From the NCBI RefSeq assembly GCF_021869535.1, contig NW_026262712.1, positions 47,040,884-47,104,883 on the forward strand: DNA of 64,000 nucleotides. The letters run 5' to 3'. This stretch comes from Mytilus californianus (taxonomy: Eukaryota; Mollusca; Bivalvia; Mytilida; Mytilidae). Positions 12,792 through 23,833 of the stretch are shown here, piece after piece. A program made the translations under genes and the position numbers. The first letter of the stretch is position 1. Each line of letters opens with the position of its first letter. The notes beneath the pieces are model-generated. The model saw only the letters and a program-made list of their open reading frames with translations, was not told the origin of the DNA and ran no database searches.

Positions 12792-13062
12792 ATGGCGCGT
12801 GAAATCCCGACTGGCAGTAAAAGTGACTTGTTAAAGATATTTCAGGATTTTGAAAGCCTTACGTCTCAAATTAACATTCCTGTGGAAGAAGTAGATCTTC
12901 TTTTGAGAGACGCTAATAGAAAATTTGTAGAAGTTAAGCCGCAATTAGACAACCCCACTGCTGAACGTATGACGGTGTTGCTGGATGAGATGTCGAAAGC
13001 AGCAGAATCTTTACGATCATCCACATCTACAGTTCGCTATCGTGCAGAAAGACCAAAATCGG
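12792..13062 (+). CDS. Candidate first exon of the rve-integrase gene
   Basis: An open stretch of 90 codons begins at an ATG in good context (AAAATGG) and ends at a donor-like GGTATGT (13,062/13,063), splice phase 1. The encoded segment starts MAREIPTGSKSDLLKIF and is mostly helical and charged, ending in RAERPKSG. The next integrase exon (16,227) begins in the complementary phase and continues with NPGRPKISIS. Joining gives the basic GRPK junction typical of this integrase family, where about 90 residues precede the helix-turn-helix. The frame is open upstream to 12,711, so the true start could be earlier. Assignment as exon 1 is inference from phase and position. The segment itself resembles no named domain. 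Confidence 0.55.
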
Positions 13063-13434
13063 GTATGTATGTTAGTGATTCTTAAGAACTAATTATTTGC
13101 TTTACATGGCTGTTTTACGCCTACAGGGCGGAATGTACTCGTACGGTACATGTACCTACTACCTGCCAACTTTTCAAAATGCCCAGGGGGGTTATACGTG
13201 CATGATGTCTCTTATATTAGTCCTACAAAACCTTCAAATACATTTTATTGTTGTTATTTTGGCTTCTCCATACTTTTACAAGCCATTGTAAAATTAATTG
13301 TTTTGAAATCGTTGATAAAATTTCCATTGGCATTTATGGGGATTGTCCTTTGTCTGGAGCAAGGGGTCATTAAATTTCTGGAAGAAAATCTCATCAAGCA
13401 TGTTAAGTTTAGTTGGCCTTACAGTTACACCACC

Positions 13435-13520
13435 TTCCATGTTAGGGGGGATGGTTGGATCATGTTTAACCTACTGTATGTACAAATGTATGTGCCTGTC
13501 CCAAGTCAGGAGTCGACTGT
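13435..13520 (+). repeat. Dispersed repeat fragment (copy 2 of the 8.5-kb family)
   Basis: It contains CCATGTTAGGGGGGATGGTT and GTGCCTGTCCCAAGTCAGGA, matching the order of landmarks at 8530-8735, 38,340-38,695 and 47,704-47,870. It lies directly upstream of the tyrosine-recombinase remnant. The apparent N-terminal extension of that reading frame is therefore repeat sequence, not protein-coding. Confidence 0.7.
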
Positions 13521-13529
13521 TAGTAAGTA

Positions 13530-14346
13530 TATTGGAACGTTTTCTAAGGTGGACACAAAAATACAAAGAGATAACTTCCGTACTTCCGTGTAATAAACGT
13601 CATGTTGGTTTATACTTTCAACATTTGATTGAGTCATGTAAAGGTTTTAGTTCAGTAGGTACAGCATTTTGTAGCATAAAATGGGCTCATCGTTTTGCTG
13701 GCGTAACTGATCCATGCGAATCCGAGCTAGTCAAGAATATACTAGAAGGTGCTAAGAGAATACTATCTCGTCTGAAAAAGAAAAAAGAACCTGTTGACTC
13801 GAACTCACTGATTAAACTGTTTAATAAATACCATGATCGTAACTCATTGAAAGAAGTGCGTTTATTGTTAAAGTGTTCGTTAATGTATACAGGGTTTTTG
13901 CGTTTCAATGAGTTATGCAACATTACAGTTAAAGACATAGTTTTTCATACTTCGCATACGTTGTTATTTCTAGATTAGATAGTCCCTACTGTCCCTTAAA
14001 GCTTTTGCAAAGTTATCTAGATTTAGCAAAGATTGGGAATAATTCAGAATCTTTTATATTTCGTGCATTTTCTTTTCTAAAGAAAACTAATTCTTTTATA
14101 TTGAGAAGTAAAAATGTAAAAATTTCGTATATTCGAGCAAGAGAGTGAGTTAAAGAGGCTTTATCACAAATTGGTTTAAATGTAAGCAAATTTGGTTTAC
14201 ACAGTTTCAGAGCAGGCGGTGCCACTGCGGCCGCTAAATATGATACACCAGATAGACTTTTTAAAATACATGGAAGATGGAAATCTGATTTAGCTAAAGA
14301 TGGTTACGTATCAGATAGTTACGATTATCAGTTTCTAAACATTTAG
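13530..14346 (+). pseudogene. Broken tyrosine recombinase (XerD-like integrase of a mollusc mobile element)
   Basis: Translation shows an N-terminal helical DNA-binding part (about 13,540-13,800, with HVGLYFQHLIE and IKWAHRFAG) and a catalytic domain. The box I arginine lies in GFLRFNELCN (about 13,890-13,920). The HxxR motif lies in LHSFRAGGA (about 14,200). They are followed by HGRWKSD and the nucleophile-type tyrosine in DGYVSDSY before the TAG at 14,344. The gene is broken in two ways. Frame is lost at about 13,971, where roughly 15-18 residues expected after box I are missing. An in-frame TGA sits at 14,146-14,148. The family is multicopy in molluscs as single-exon genes related to Crypton- or DIRS-type recombinases. 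This copy lies in the first intron of the integrase gene if that gene model is right. Confidence 0.85.
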
Positions 14347-14764
14347 GTTTATATCATTTACACGTTCTGCTTTCTTTGTACGTCGAAATGGTCACCGTGC
14401 CTGTTAGTTTCAGAAATAATCTTGTCTTATTTGTATAGATATATACAATTTGAGTTAGTTTAGACAGAGATTAGGGGTAGAGTTGTACAAGAAAATTAGA
14501 GCAAGTTAGCACATAAATATGTTATATTCGTATGAGCATCGTAAACTAAGAACATAAATAAATTTATGTGCGATATGCGTATGAATTTTTACAATTTTTA
14601 TATCAACTCATATAAACTATGCAAGTTTTGTTTAATTCTTTGAATTTATTTGAAACGGAATATAGTTGTTCTTTGTTGCATATTAGATTCTGTTCATTTT
14701 TTTGTATATTAAAATTATTAGCCCATTAGTTTTCTCATTTGAATTGTTTTATCTTTGTGATTTC
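14347..14764. other. 3' flank of the recombinase remnant; no gene seen
   Basis: AT-rich sequence downstream of the recombinase stop, probably part of the same dead element. It includes ACATAAATA...TTTATGTGCG inverted motifs near 14,511-14,570 that could form a short stem. Confidence 0.4.
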
Positions 14765-14922
14765 GGGGCATGTTATATTCCAAATAATTACGACAGGCTA
14801 TTATATTTTTTTCTTTGACGCCTTACATTGTCACAGGAGCCTTACATTGTCACAGGAAGTCGTCAAAGCAAAAATTTAAAATAGCCTTCCAAGACGTCAT
14901 AATTATTTGGACTAGGCATGTT
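14765..14922. mobile_element. Short fold-back element
   Basis: The left arm GGCATGTTATATTCCAAATA... (14,767-14,806) pairs with the right arm (about 14,880-14,921), which contains AATTATTTGGACTAGGCATG. The loop contains an exact 20-bp direct duplication, CCTTACATTGTCACAGGA (about 14,820-14,860). No coding capacity. Confidence 0.65.
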
Positions 14923-15276
14923 CTAGCTGACATTCCCTATTTATTTCTTTTATATCACAGTAAAATGACCCCTTGTCTGGGGGATAGTCCCTCACTCTGA
15001 AAGTTGTTCTCAAACTTAAAAAAGTGAGTTGAAGTCCATAATATACATGTCTATCTGATTAAAAAAAATCACACCAGGACAATAAAAGATACGAGTAGGC
15101 ACCTATTTTCTGGCATTATTCTTGTTATGGCTTGGCAGTTTAGAAATTTGTGTCTGTAGATCTTAGAAGATGTTCCTCAAATTCATTTACCTGTATAGTT
15201 ATATTGTTCTAAATTTACCTTTTTTGGGACAAAAATCAATCAGAATAATGAACAAAATTGGTCAATGACTCATTGC

Positions 15277-15350
15277 TAAAGTTTACATACAGTGCAACAT
15301 CTGTAACAAACTGAATATGTATACATGTATATCAAAATTGTGTACATGTG
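15277..15350 (+). repeat. Direct repeat copy A (AGTTTACAT..AGTGCAACATC)
   Basis: About 75 bp containing CAGTGCAACATCTGTAACAA. It recurs at 16,666-16,745 with a short insertion. Both copies lie in putative introns of the integrase gene and may be a local duplication. Confidence 0.7.
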
Positions 15351-15471
15351 AACCGTGAAGTCATTGTTAGATAAGGTACATGTATGCTACCCTCCTTTGA
15401 TTGGACACCTGACAGACTAGTCTACTCTTAAAGGAGGGTAGTTTACCTAACCTAATAATGACTTCACGGTT
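15351..15471. mobile_element. Hairpin MITE, about 121 bp
   Basis: The arms AACCGTGAAGTCATTGTTAG and ...AATGACTTCACGGTT are complementary, and so are the inner blocks CTACCCTCCTTT and AAAGGAGGGTAG. The whole unit folds into a long hairpin. No open frame. Confidence 0.8.
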
Positions 15472-15520
15472 CAGCTAGCAAGCAAGCTAAACAAAGATAT
15501 TACTTTTACCTAACGTCACG

Positions 15521-16126
15521 GTACCCAAATTGCACCTATTTAGCAAAATAGCAGCGGAAATCTTACGGTTTCCTAGAGACTAAACAATTTGTATTTTTAT
15601 GATTTGATACTATGCATGTCTTTCAACATCATGAACATAGGTAAAAATATTTAGATATACACAAAACATTCACAGTATTTATCAACAGATGAAGTGTTTA
15701 CTGAAAAAGCAAAATGTTCGGAAACGTCGCCTTGCAATGTCATCAAAACGTCATCTTTTTAGAATTAGCAAATACAATATGTTACAAGTATCCACTTTTA
15801 TAAATGAAGAGTAAGCATGGATTAATACCCAATTGTTCAAAATATTTGAAGAAATTAAACAAAAGCTCTGTTATTCTACTTTTGACGATGCGAATTTAAG
15901 CATGGATGCAATTTGGGTACTCATCATTAATACAGAATCGTTGATGGTTTGGAGGTCAGTTCAGACCAATTTTTCTATGATTCCATATGGATTCAAAATT
16001 AAATTGGTGAAACAATATAGTAAATAATGATACATCTACAAAATAAACACAGAATGAAAACTTTGGTTTGAAGCATAAATAAACGTAGGTTAAAAACACT
16101 GTCAAAATAGGTGCAATTTGGGTACC
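15521..16126. mobile_element. MITE of about 606 bp with 22-bp terminal inverted repeats
   Basis: The left end GGTACCCAAATTGCACCTAT is repeated in exact reverse complement at the right end (16,105-16,126). The interior is AT-rich. Its 64-codon open frame (15,833-16,027) looks like chance. The element sits in the intron just upstream of the helix-turn-helix exon of the integrase gene. Confidence 0.85.
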
Positions 16127-16226
16127 CTCGCGTTACACACTAGATGCAGTGGCCTCTATAATATGTACAATTTTCTGACACTTTAATTTGATAACTTAAA
16201 CATGTATAAAATTATTTTCATTCAAG

Positions 16227-16405
16227 GTAATCCAGGACGCCCTAAAATTAGTATTTCCAGAGAAGAGTTGGAGTTCATGTACCAGTCCAATTTTACAGGA
16301 GCACAAATGGCAGACAATTTTGGGTGCTGTAGGAAAGTAATTTACTCAAAACTCAAGGAGCATGGACTGTCCATGGAAAACAGATTCTCCAAAGTGACAA
16401 TATGA
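16227..16405 (+). CDS. Integrase gene, helix-turn-helix exon
   Basis: The exon is preceded by an acceptor-like TTCATTCAAG (ending 16,226). It reads in phase 2 as NPGRPKISISREELEFM, then a helix-turn-helix with NFTGAQMADNFGCCRKVIYS and KLKEHGLSMENRFS. This is the DNA-binding N-terminal part typical of metazoan rve-type integrase genes (GRPR/K motif, then HTH, then a link to the catalytic core). A donor could be the GTGACA after TCCAAA (exon end 16,393). Otherwise the frame stops at 16,403. About 20-25 residues normally linking to the next exon are not found. Either a small exon is missing from my reading or the gene is degraded here. Confidence 0.7.
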
Positions 16406-16665
16406 TATCTATAAAATTTCAACAAAATTAGATAAATAAAAAAAGAAAATTTAATGCTGAGCCTGTGACTATTTTAATACAAATGTGGACAGAAAAAAAT
16501 AATAGCCTTTGTATGAGGTCATTACAGGATTTATCGAGCCAAAGAAGTCAATATACTTCTTTCATGTCAATATATTCTTGTATAGTCTACACACAAAGGC
16601 TATAATTATATAGTATACTATAGATAACTGTGTGTACCCTGTTATTATTTAACATATCTACTAGA

Positions 16666-16745
16666 ATAAAGTTTACATTCAGTGCAACATCTGTAACAAA
16701 CTGAATATGTATACATGACTTTACATGCATATCAAAATTGTGTAC
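16666..16745 (+). repeat. Direct repeat copy B (partner of 15,277-15,350)
   Basis: It has the same CAGTGCAACATCTGTAACAA core and flanks as copy A, with ACTTTACATGC inserted near its 3' half. Confidence 0.7.
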
Positions 16746-17255
16746 GATTAGTTGCTTCATTTGTACATGTACTTGCAGGTGTATGCATGTTACTGTAATA
16801 TATCTCACAAACTATATATATATATATATTATATACAATCAATGAGATCAATATTCTCAGTTTTTGCCCTTGATTTGTTTTCCTTTGCATTGAACTTATT
16901 TCCTTTTGATTTTTGGTGAACTACAAATGTACATGTATCTTGAAAACTAGAATAGCAAAACATGAAAAAGGATAATTCAAAATGGTCAGCTAGTAAAGTT
17001 GCTGCACATATAGTTATTGATCATCTGAATTGATATTAGAGCATTTGACCTAAATATTAATGCTGATTTATATAATTATTTTTGCATTTACATGTATATG
17101 TGGTAGCAGGTATTCTGTCATTCTTATTCTAGTCTGTGTCTATTACTTTAACTTACTATGCTAGATCAGGATTAAAATTCTTCATGATCAAGTTGTAATT
17201 TTCCTAAATTTTAATATAATATGATAAATTATCGAAATACAAATGTAAATTGCAG

Positions 17256-17440
17256 ATGATACAAGGTTACCTCAGAGCAGATGGCCAAGTTATACAACGG
17301 CAGCGAGTTAGGGCTAGTTTAAGAAGAGTTGATCCTGATGGAACTAGCGAAAGATGGTCAGCTGCAGTGCATAGAAGAGTTTATAGTGTAGCTACACCAA
17401 ATACCCTCTGGCATATGGATGGTCATATGAAACTCAATAG
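17256..17440 (+). CDS. Integrase gene, exon with first catalytic Asp
   Basis: An acceptor AAATTGCAG ends at 17,255 and a donor GTATAC begins at 17,441, phase 2 out. The 61 full codons start MIQGYLRADGQVIQRQRVRA and end with TPNTLWHMDGHMKLN. The pattern of an HTH-like QR..VR..LRRVDP segment followed by LWHMDGH is characteristic of the rve/DDE integrase core, with the Asp in HMDGH as first catalytic acidic residue. No disruption is present in this exon. Confidence 0.8.
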
Positions 17441-18390
17441 GTATACAATCACATAAACACTTTTGGTTTTAAGGGCTATTTTTGATGGCCATGGGGAACT
17501 GTTTCATTTTCTGGATGTTCCTTTGTTTGTTATTAGATTATTAGTTATGCACCCACAGTAGCAGAAAGGGGCCTGAAGTTTTACACTTATCCTTACATAT
17601 GTTCCAAAATTGGTTTCCATAGTTTCCATTCTCTGACTTTAGTTTGCATCAACCAAATGTTATGAAACTTATACCCAATGCTTATTTATACCAACAAGCA
17701 CAGATCTAGTTTGAATTTTAGTGACTTCACTTTTACTGTTCTAGAGTTATGCCCCTTAACAAATTGAAAAATTGTAGAAATTTTTGTTTCTGTTCCTGAA
17801 CTTAGTTTGCTTGATCCAAATTTAATGTTATGAAACTTACACACAATACTTATTACAACAAATCTCAGATCAAGTGCACAATTTGATAGTGTCTCTTTCA
17901 CTGTTCTAAAATTATGTCCGTTTATAACTTTAGATATACATGATATATGCAAGCGGGGCATCATCTTTGTCCCATGGGTCACATATTTGTTTTCTACTAC
18001 TTAAAAAGACAATTTGATTTGCATAAGTTGTCCGAATCAAATACAGTTAACAGTCTTTAACTGTGTCTTACTCTTAGATGAAATGATAAGAAAAAGCTCA
18101 AACCACATAGTATACAATAAAGGACAAAAAATAATGGCCTCAATCATTTATATACAAATACATTGTACTATATTAAACATACATGTGGTTTTTTTTTATT
18201 GAAATTGTGATAATACCCACTAACATTTCAGTGTGTGCACTCATGTGCAAATGTATGATGTACATTCAATTACATGCAGATAATCATACGCTTTATGCAG
18301 AAAGAAATGTTTTTGTTAGTTAAATCATATATAATACATCATGAACATACATGAAGATTGTCTTATTTTCTCTTACTTTATTGTTTACAG

Positions 18391-19162
18391 ATGGGGATTT
18401 GTGACCCATGGATGTATTGATGGATACAGCAGGTATATTACCTTTCTCCACTGTGGTACAAATAACACAGCATCATCGGTTCTTGTTTGTTAAAGCTTGT
18501 ACTACACTTGGTGTTCCATCAAGAGTACGGTCTGACCATGGCACAGAGAACACAAAGGTAGCTCTATTTATGAACCTAATAAGAGGAAGAAGTAGCCATA
18601 TTACTGGTCGTTCAGTCCATAATCAAAGGATTGAAAGAGTTTGGCGAGATATGCATAAGGAGGTGACTTCGGTTTTTAGAAAAGAGTTTTATGACATGGA
18701 AGATTCCTTAGATGTACAGCTGGATCCAAGTAACAACATACAGATATGGGCACTACAATATGTTTATATCCCTATCTTAAAGGACGAACTTGACAAGTTC
18801 CAGAGAGGATGGAATGCCCATCCTTTTAGTCTTTAAGGACAGCTCATCAGAAAACACCACGATAGCTTTGGGTTAGCGGTATGTTGAACAATATGGGGTC
18901 CTTACATACAGCACCATCTGAAGTATTTGAGAGAAGTTTCAGTTTAGAAGAGAGACTAGAAAATGGATTAGCTCAATTTGGTATTTCTCTAGGCGATTTA
19001 GAAGTTGAGATTTTAGGGAACTCTAACCAACAACAGGTGCAACTAACAGCAGAGCAAAAGACAAATTTAGATTCTGAGCTTGAGAGATGTGTTCTGCGTA
19101 AAGAGAAGTTTGTAAAGTGTTTAAGTTTATTGACATCATTTGGATATTCACCCTACACATGA
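18391..19162 (+). pseudogene. Integrase gene, terminal exon (rest of DDE core and C-terminus), frameshifted
   Basis: An acceptor TTGTTTACAG ends at 18,390, and phase matches the previous exon (AG|A gives Arg). It continues with GFVTHGCIDGYSRYITFLH. The second catalytic Asp is in VRSDHGTEN (about 18,530) and the Glu in HNQRIERVWRD (about 18,625), with 32 residues between Asp and Glu. Frame changes occur near 18,480-18,495 and near 18,830, and an in-frame TAG lies at 18,863-18,865 ahead of LWVSGMLNNMGSLHT. The C-terminal part then runs open to TGA at 19,160-19,162. Two frameshifts and a stop in otherwise well-preserved sequence indicate a recent pseudogene or sequence errors. The family is multicopy and intron-bearing in fish, cnidarians and molluscs. 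Confidence 0.85.
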
Positions 19163-20560
19163 ATACTAGCAATAATCAGGATTTTTGTAGTTGATATTTT
19201 GATGTTGATGTTGCAATTGTTGGTATTTAAGTGTAGATGTTAGAACTGTCTGCCAATATTAAAATATATGTCTGTTTCTGCATCTCCACATGAAAAATTA
19301 AGTCTCTAGTCATGCATCTAATATAATTAGTGTACAAGTTATGATAGTAAAATTGTTTTTCTTTTTTTTTTCTTACATAATTTATGTACAAATGATAATC
19401 ATGAGTATCTGATGCTGTACATATATATATATATACTTCGTAATGCTATTAATATAAATAACTGAAATTAATTGTGTAATTTTCTCAGGAATTTTTGCAA
19501 CATTACTTTAGATTATTGAAAAGCATTGCAAAAGTGCACATCCAAAATAAAGGAACTTCAGTGTGCAGATAAAAATCTTACAAACACATATTTGGTATAA
19601 CTTAAAACCAGATCATCATTTCTATATTAAAATGAATAGATGTTAAACATACATTGTATATACATTTATATATATATATATACATTGCAAATACCTTTGG
19701 CTAGCCGTATGAGCTAGGTGAGATTTTTCCGAGTTTAATCTTGGATTTAAATCACATTTAGCTGTGCACTTGAAGTAAATCATTTTCAGTTCAAAATTGT
19801 GTACCTTGAGAATTTTATACATAAGCTTTTGATACACAATCATTCACTACAGTCAGAATTTTCTGACTCCAACCAACAGTTTTTAAAGATTAATTTCTCC
19901 AAAACTACTCAATGGATTTTTAAAATCTTTAACTCATTTTAAAGCTGAAATATAACTCTTTCTTAATCTGTAGATAAATTTATTTTTGGTATATGATTAA
20001 TCTCAAAATATAGCTCATTAATTGCCAAAAAAGTGGTCTTCCAACTTGGATGAAAATGGCACATTCAGGTCAAATGGTAGTAAAAATTTGTTTTCATCCC
20101 TTTAATCAACCATTCACAATCTACAAAACCGTGTCTCAGATTTTTGATATATGCCTCCAGTAATAAGATATATTATTTTTACTGCTGGATGCCAAACCTC
20201 ATTTCACCTTTCATCTTTGGAGACCTATAAATTCATTTAGAAACAAATTATCCAAAAACTGGGACACGGTATTGTAGAAAATACTCCCTTCAATCACATA
20301 TATCAAAGTCAAGCCAAAGGGGGTACCCATAAAGTTTCTATTTTCATTTTTTCCTTACAATTCTCAAGAAAAATTGTTCTGAGAAATGACCTTAAAACTG
20401 AATTTCCTCTTAAGAACCCCTATAAATGCCACATAAATACAAAAATTCCACTGGGAACACCCCAGGAGTGTTCTGACACCATTACTTTATCAATAGAACC
20501 ACACACATTGTGTCTTTGATGCTCTAATGCTGTAAAATTTGCATTTTGTGTGCACTGTAT
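19163..20560. other. No gene seen
   Basis: AT-rich sequence downstream of the integrase remnant. Short TA microsatellites lie near 19,418-19,432 and 19,664-19,682. Nothing here supports a gene or a clear repeat. Confidence 0.5.
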
Positions 20561-20569
20561 AACACTAAC

Positions 20570-20705
20570 TTGACATTTGGCGGGAGTTTGACGTCACAGA
20601 TTTGACCAACATCTGTGATGTAGTAATTAAATAAAGACAAAGCTCCGCCTCTGTCCAGACAGTCTAAGATAAGAGAATAACAGGATTGGCCAGCTGCATC
20701 ATAAT
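20570..20705 (-). promoter_or_regulatory. Cluster of promoter-like motifs (speculative)
   Basis: On the minus strand, within about 110 bp in an otherwise AT-rich area, there are an E-box CAGCTG directly followed by a CCAAT box (20,685-20,696), a GC-box-like GGCGGAGC (about 20,643-20,650) and a perfect CRE palindrome TGACGTCA (20,589-20,596). The order and unusual GC content look like a promoter or enhancer. No gene is seen downstream, so it may belong to a repeat element. Confidence 0.3.
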
Positions 20706-20730
20706 TAATATTTAACATCATTATTCTCAC

Positions 20731-21780
20731 TATAAAGAATAATTTTCATTTGAATTTTAAAAAGAAATATAATATGACCATGATGACTGAAATTAGCTAA
20801 AATATTAAAAATTGTGCATTAAAAGACATGTCCATAAAAAGATCAAGACCATCCCCTTCTTGAAAATAGACTGTCCAACATGATTTATGAGTTTCATGGA
20901 ATTAAAAAATTTCACATAAACTTAAAATTAGTTATAATGCCTAAAAAAAATTTTTAAATGTAGAAGACCAAAGACGAGAAATTTATACAGGCAGTCAGAG
21001 GCTTTCAAAGATACTTTCACACTCTTTTCCATAGTTTTTTTTTTTCATTTTGGTAGATTTTTTCCCTTTAAATTTTTTCCTATTCATATCTTTTTCTTTT
21101 TCTCTGTTCTAAACTTCCATGTTTTATAAATTAGTTTTGTTGCAATGCAATGAGATATTTATCTTGTGGTCAGGGATTAACAGCTGGACACTGGTATCAA
21201 CAGATGATTGACATATTAGACCCTCCCAATTGCCTATATATTTAGATTAATTACATGTGCTTTTATTTACATAAGTTCATTATCAATTTACTCCCTGTTG
21301 TGATATGAAAATGACTTTGGGATTTTTTCAAACTGTGCAGAATAATACTTACTTCAAAATTATGTGATAAAAAAAATATCTTCAAAAAATCATTGTTAGA
21401 CTGTAGTGCTACCTTAATGTAGGATTTTGAAAATGATGTTTTCATGTTTTTAAGTTTACTGTCTTATGATGTTCATATTCATAAAAAAACATTGTACATT
21501 TTGTAGAACAATGCATATGACAATGGTTCACCAAAGGAACTTTTTTCTTTTAAAAAGTAAATCAGTTTATAATATATTTGTTATTGTTAGCCTTCAATTC
21601 TGTTGTTCATGTACAGTAAGGTATTGACATTCACAAGTGGTGTGTTATCAAGTGTTACAATTTGTGTAAAATTGGTTGAATATTATTTGTGATCTGAAAA
21701 TAAAAGATTTTTTATATGAAAAAAGTGTCTACTATGATAAGTTGCTTCAACATTGATCAATTTTATCAATTTGCTGTATA
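20731..21780. other. No gene seen
   Basis: AT-rich sequence with homopolymer runs. Short open frames show no domains. Confidence 0.5.
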
Positions 21781-21784
21781 TAAA

Positions 21785-21900
21785 AATGAGGGAATGTGGT
21801 ATGATTGCCAATAAAACAACTATTTATCAAAGCTCAAGTGAAGTGGATTTAAGCAGTTGTTGGCAACTGTAAGGCCTTTAACAATGAGAAAAACACATTC
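21785..21900 (+). repeat. Dispersed repeat (GGAATGTGGTATGATTGCCA family)
   Basis: Begins GGGAATGTGGTATGATTGCC and ends near GGCAACTGTAAGGCCTTTAA followed by CAATGAGAAAAAC. The reverse complement of the same landmarks lies at 47,925-48,035, and shorter related copies occur near 4803, 8866 and 9428. Confidence 0.65.
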
Positions 21901-22511
21901 TGTATGTATAGTCTGCTATAAAGGTAAAGTTTTCAAATAATTTGTGGTATAAATAAAACCCCTTAATAAATCATTTACAATGTAGATAACGCTCAAGACA
22001 CTGGCATAGCTATATATAGAAACACCATAAGCAGACAAGACAGTGCCAAAGGAACAGCATCATCAAAAAAAGGAAAATTAAGAATAAAAGAAAAATCAAC
22101 CCCTATGACTTTCATTTTTTGTGTAAAACTGGAAATCTTCATGCAAAATGGAATATTTGATTTATTGAAAGTGAGTTTATGCTGAGCAAAATATCGTACA
22201 CAAATATCCTACATGCTTGATTGATTGATTTCCTTAAATTATACATTTGTGGAGATTGATGAAAAGAAGCCTCATTTCATTGATCAAAGTTAAATTTTAG
22301 TGGTCAAGTCTACCATGGATAATTCTTTCATGAAATAAGTGTTGCCTTGCGGGTGTCATCTGGCCTTTAGGTAGAACTACAATTTAGGGACGGGGATCCT
22401 TCATACTTTGTATGTGCCTACCTCACAAGGTCCTCATACCCCTAAGACAGTTTTCACTTGTCAAGCTTGTTCACTAATTCATTGTAAAGTCCACATATCA
22501 GCGACTGAGTG

Positions 22512-22664
22512 AGTATTGCAATAATAAGAACTCGCATTCTTATATCTTATACATATAACTGTATGCAGATTTTCTTGAGGTCGCAATAATTAATCTTGTA
22601 TATTTGTCCATTTTACAAAAATCGCAATGATAAATGCACACAATAATTTCTGAATTTACAGTAT
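22512..22664. mobile_element. Truncated copy of the ACTGTAAATTCAG MITE
   Basis: The right end reads AATAATTTCTGAATTTACAG, matching the terminal inverted repeat of the copies at 31,709, 51,301 and 60,949. The interior shares AAGAACTCGCATTCTTA and TGTATGCAGATTTTC with the 31.7-kb copy. The left terminal repeat is missing. Confidence 0.7.
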
Positions 22665-22669
22665 ATTTG

Positions 22670-23060
22670 GTGAATTGAATGATTGTAAGGTGTATATGTC
22701 TGTATGGAAATTTTTCATCTGACTGACCTCATTTTCATGGTTCATTGGTCAATCTTAAATTGTCCTTATCAAGTTTGTTTTAAAGATTACTGTATGCAAT
22801 AGGACAATTAAATTTAATGATTGTAAGGTGTCCATGTCTAGCTGGCAGGGTTCATCAAACTGTGGCCTCATTTTCATGGTTCATTTATTAATGTTAAGTT
22901 TTCCTGGTTTAGTTTGTTTCTTGGATAGTATAATTTGCAATCGGCCAACTTTTTTTAAAGCATGTTTAGGAATGATTGTAAGGTGTACATGTATTTTCAG
23001 TTTTGTTCATTAGATCTTGTACTCATTTTCGTGGGTCATTCTCAGATTATATGATACTTG
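22670..23060. repeat. Tandem repeat, three units of about 150 bp
   Basis: The phrase GAATGATTGTAAGGTGT or AATGATTGTAAGGTGTNCATG occurs at about 22,677, 22,817 and 22,971. Each is followed 50-60 bases later by CTCATTTTCATGGTTCATT or CTCATTTTCGTGGGTCATT. The copies are diverged. Confidence 0.75.
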
Positions 23061-23714
23061 AGGTAAAGCTTTATATTTAGAATTATCAACATAAAATCAG
23101 TGGCTAAAAAGAACAAGGAAAAAAATTGAGTCTGTGCACTCTTGTGTAATGCCTCTTCTTTATTCTAGTCCCCACCTGAAAGAAGGAAAAATTTATTCAA
23201 GACCCCTTTCTAAAGACTCAAAATTTCAATCCCCCTCCCCCTCAATTTCAATAACTATTAGAGTTTCAACATATAACAATCTTTTGTTTATTTATGTCAT
23301 GATGATTATTATGCTTTCCATGTATGAAACCGAGTACCGAAAATGTTTAGTTCTTTGTTACACTTACAGAAATGGAGCTAGTCTGCTATGAAAAAAAATT
23401 ATTGTGAATATTGTGTGTATTCCGAATTGAAATATGGATACATAAAACATAGATAAATAACATTTTACAAAACTATACTATATGCAAAACTATGTTAAGG
23501 ATGAGGAGAATACATTTGTTAGTAGTCTATTAATGTACGGCTGTGCGATATGTGGGTACACGTATGTCTTCTGATAGAAAAGGTTAGTTTTGTTCACTGT
23601 CGATTTGGTCAAAGGAAAAACATCAAATGGGATTGTATACAACGATTTATGTAGAATTTCTATTCAGTTTGATTTAATCTTAGAATACTTCAAACAAACA
23701 AAATTTATTTTTGT

Positions 23715-23715
<1 letters not shown>

Positions 23716-23754
<39 letters not shown>

Positions 23755-23762
23755 TTTTTTTT
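23716..23762. repeat. 39-base poly-C run followed by poly-T
   Basis: An unbroken run of 39 C (23,716-23,754) followed by eight T. Homopolymers of this length are hard to sequence, so the exact length is doubtful. Confidence 0.9.
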
Positions 23763-23833
23763 GTGGCTTTTGAGCAATTCACTAAATTACAGAGATTTAT
23801 ATTTACTTATACAAAATTTATTGTCCGGAAACT

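Noticed and set aside
13150..13593. 147-codon plus-strand open frame
   Set aside because: It overlaps a dispersed non-coding repeat (13,435-13,520) and runs in a different frame from the tyrosine recombinase; no domain is visible.
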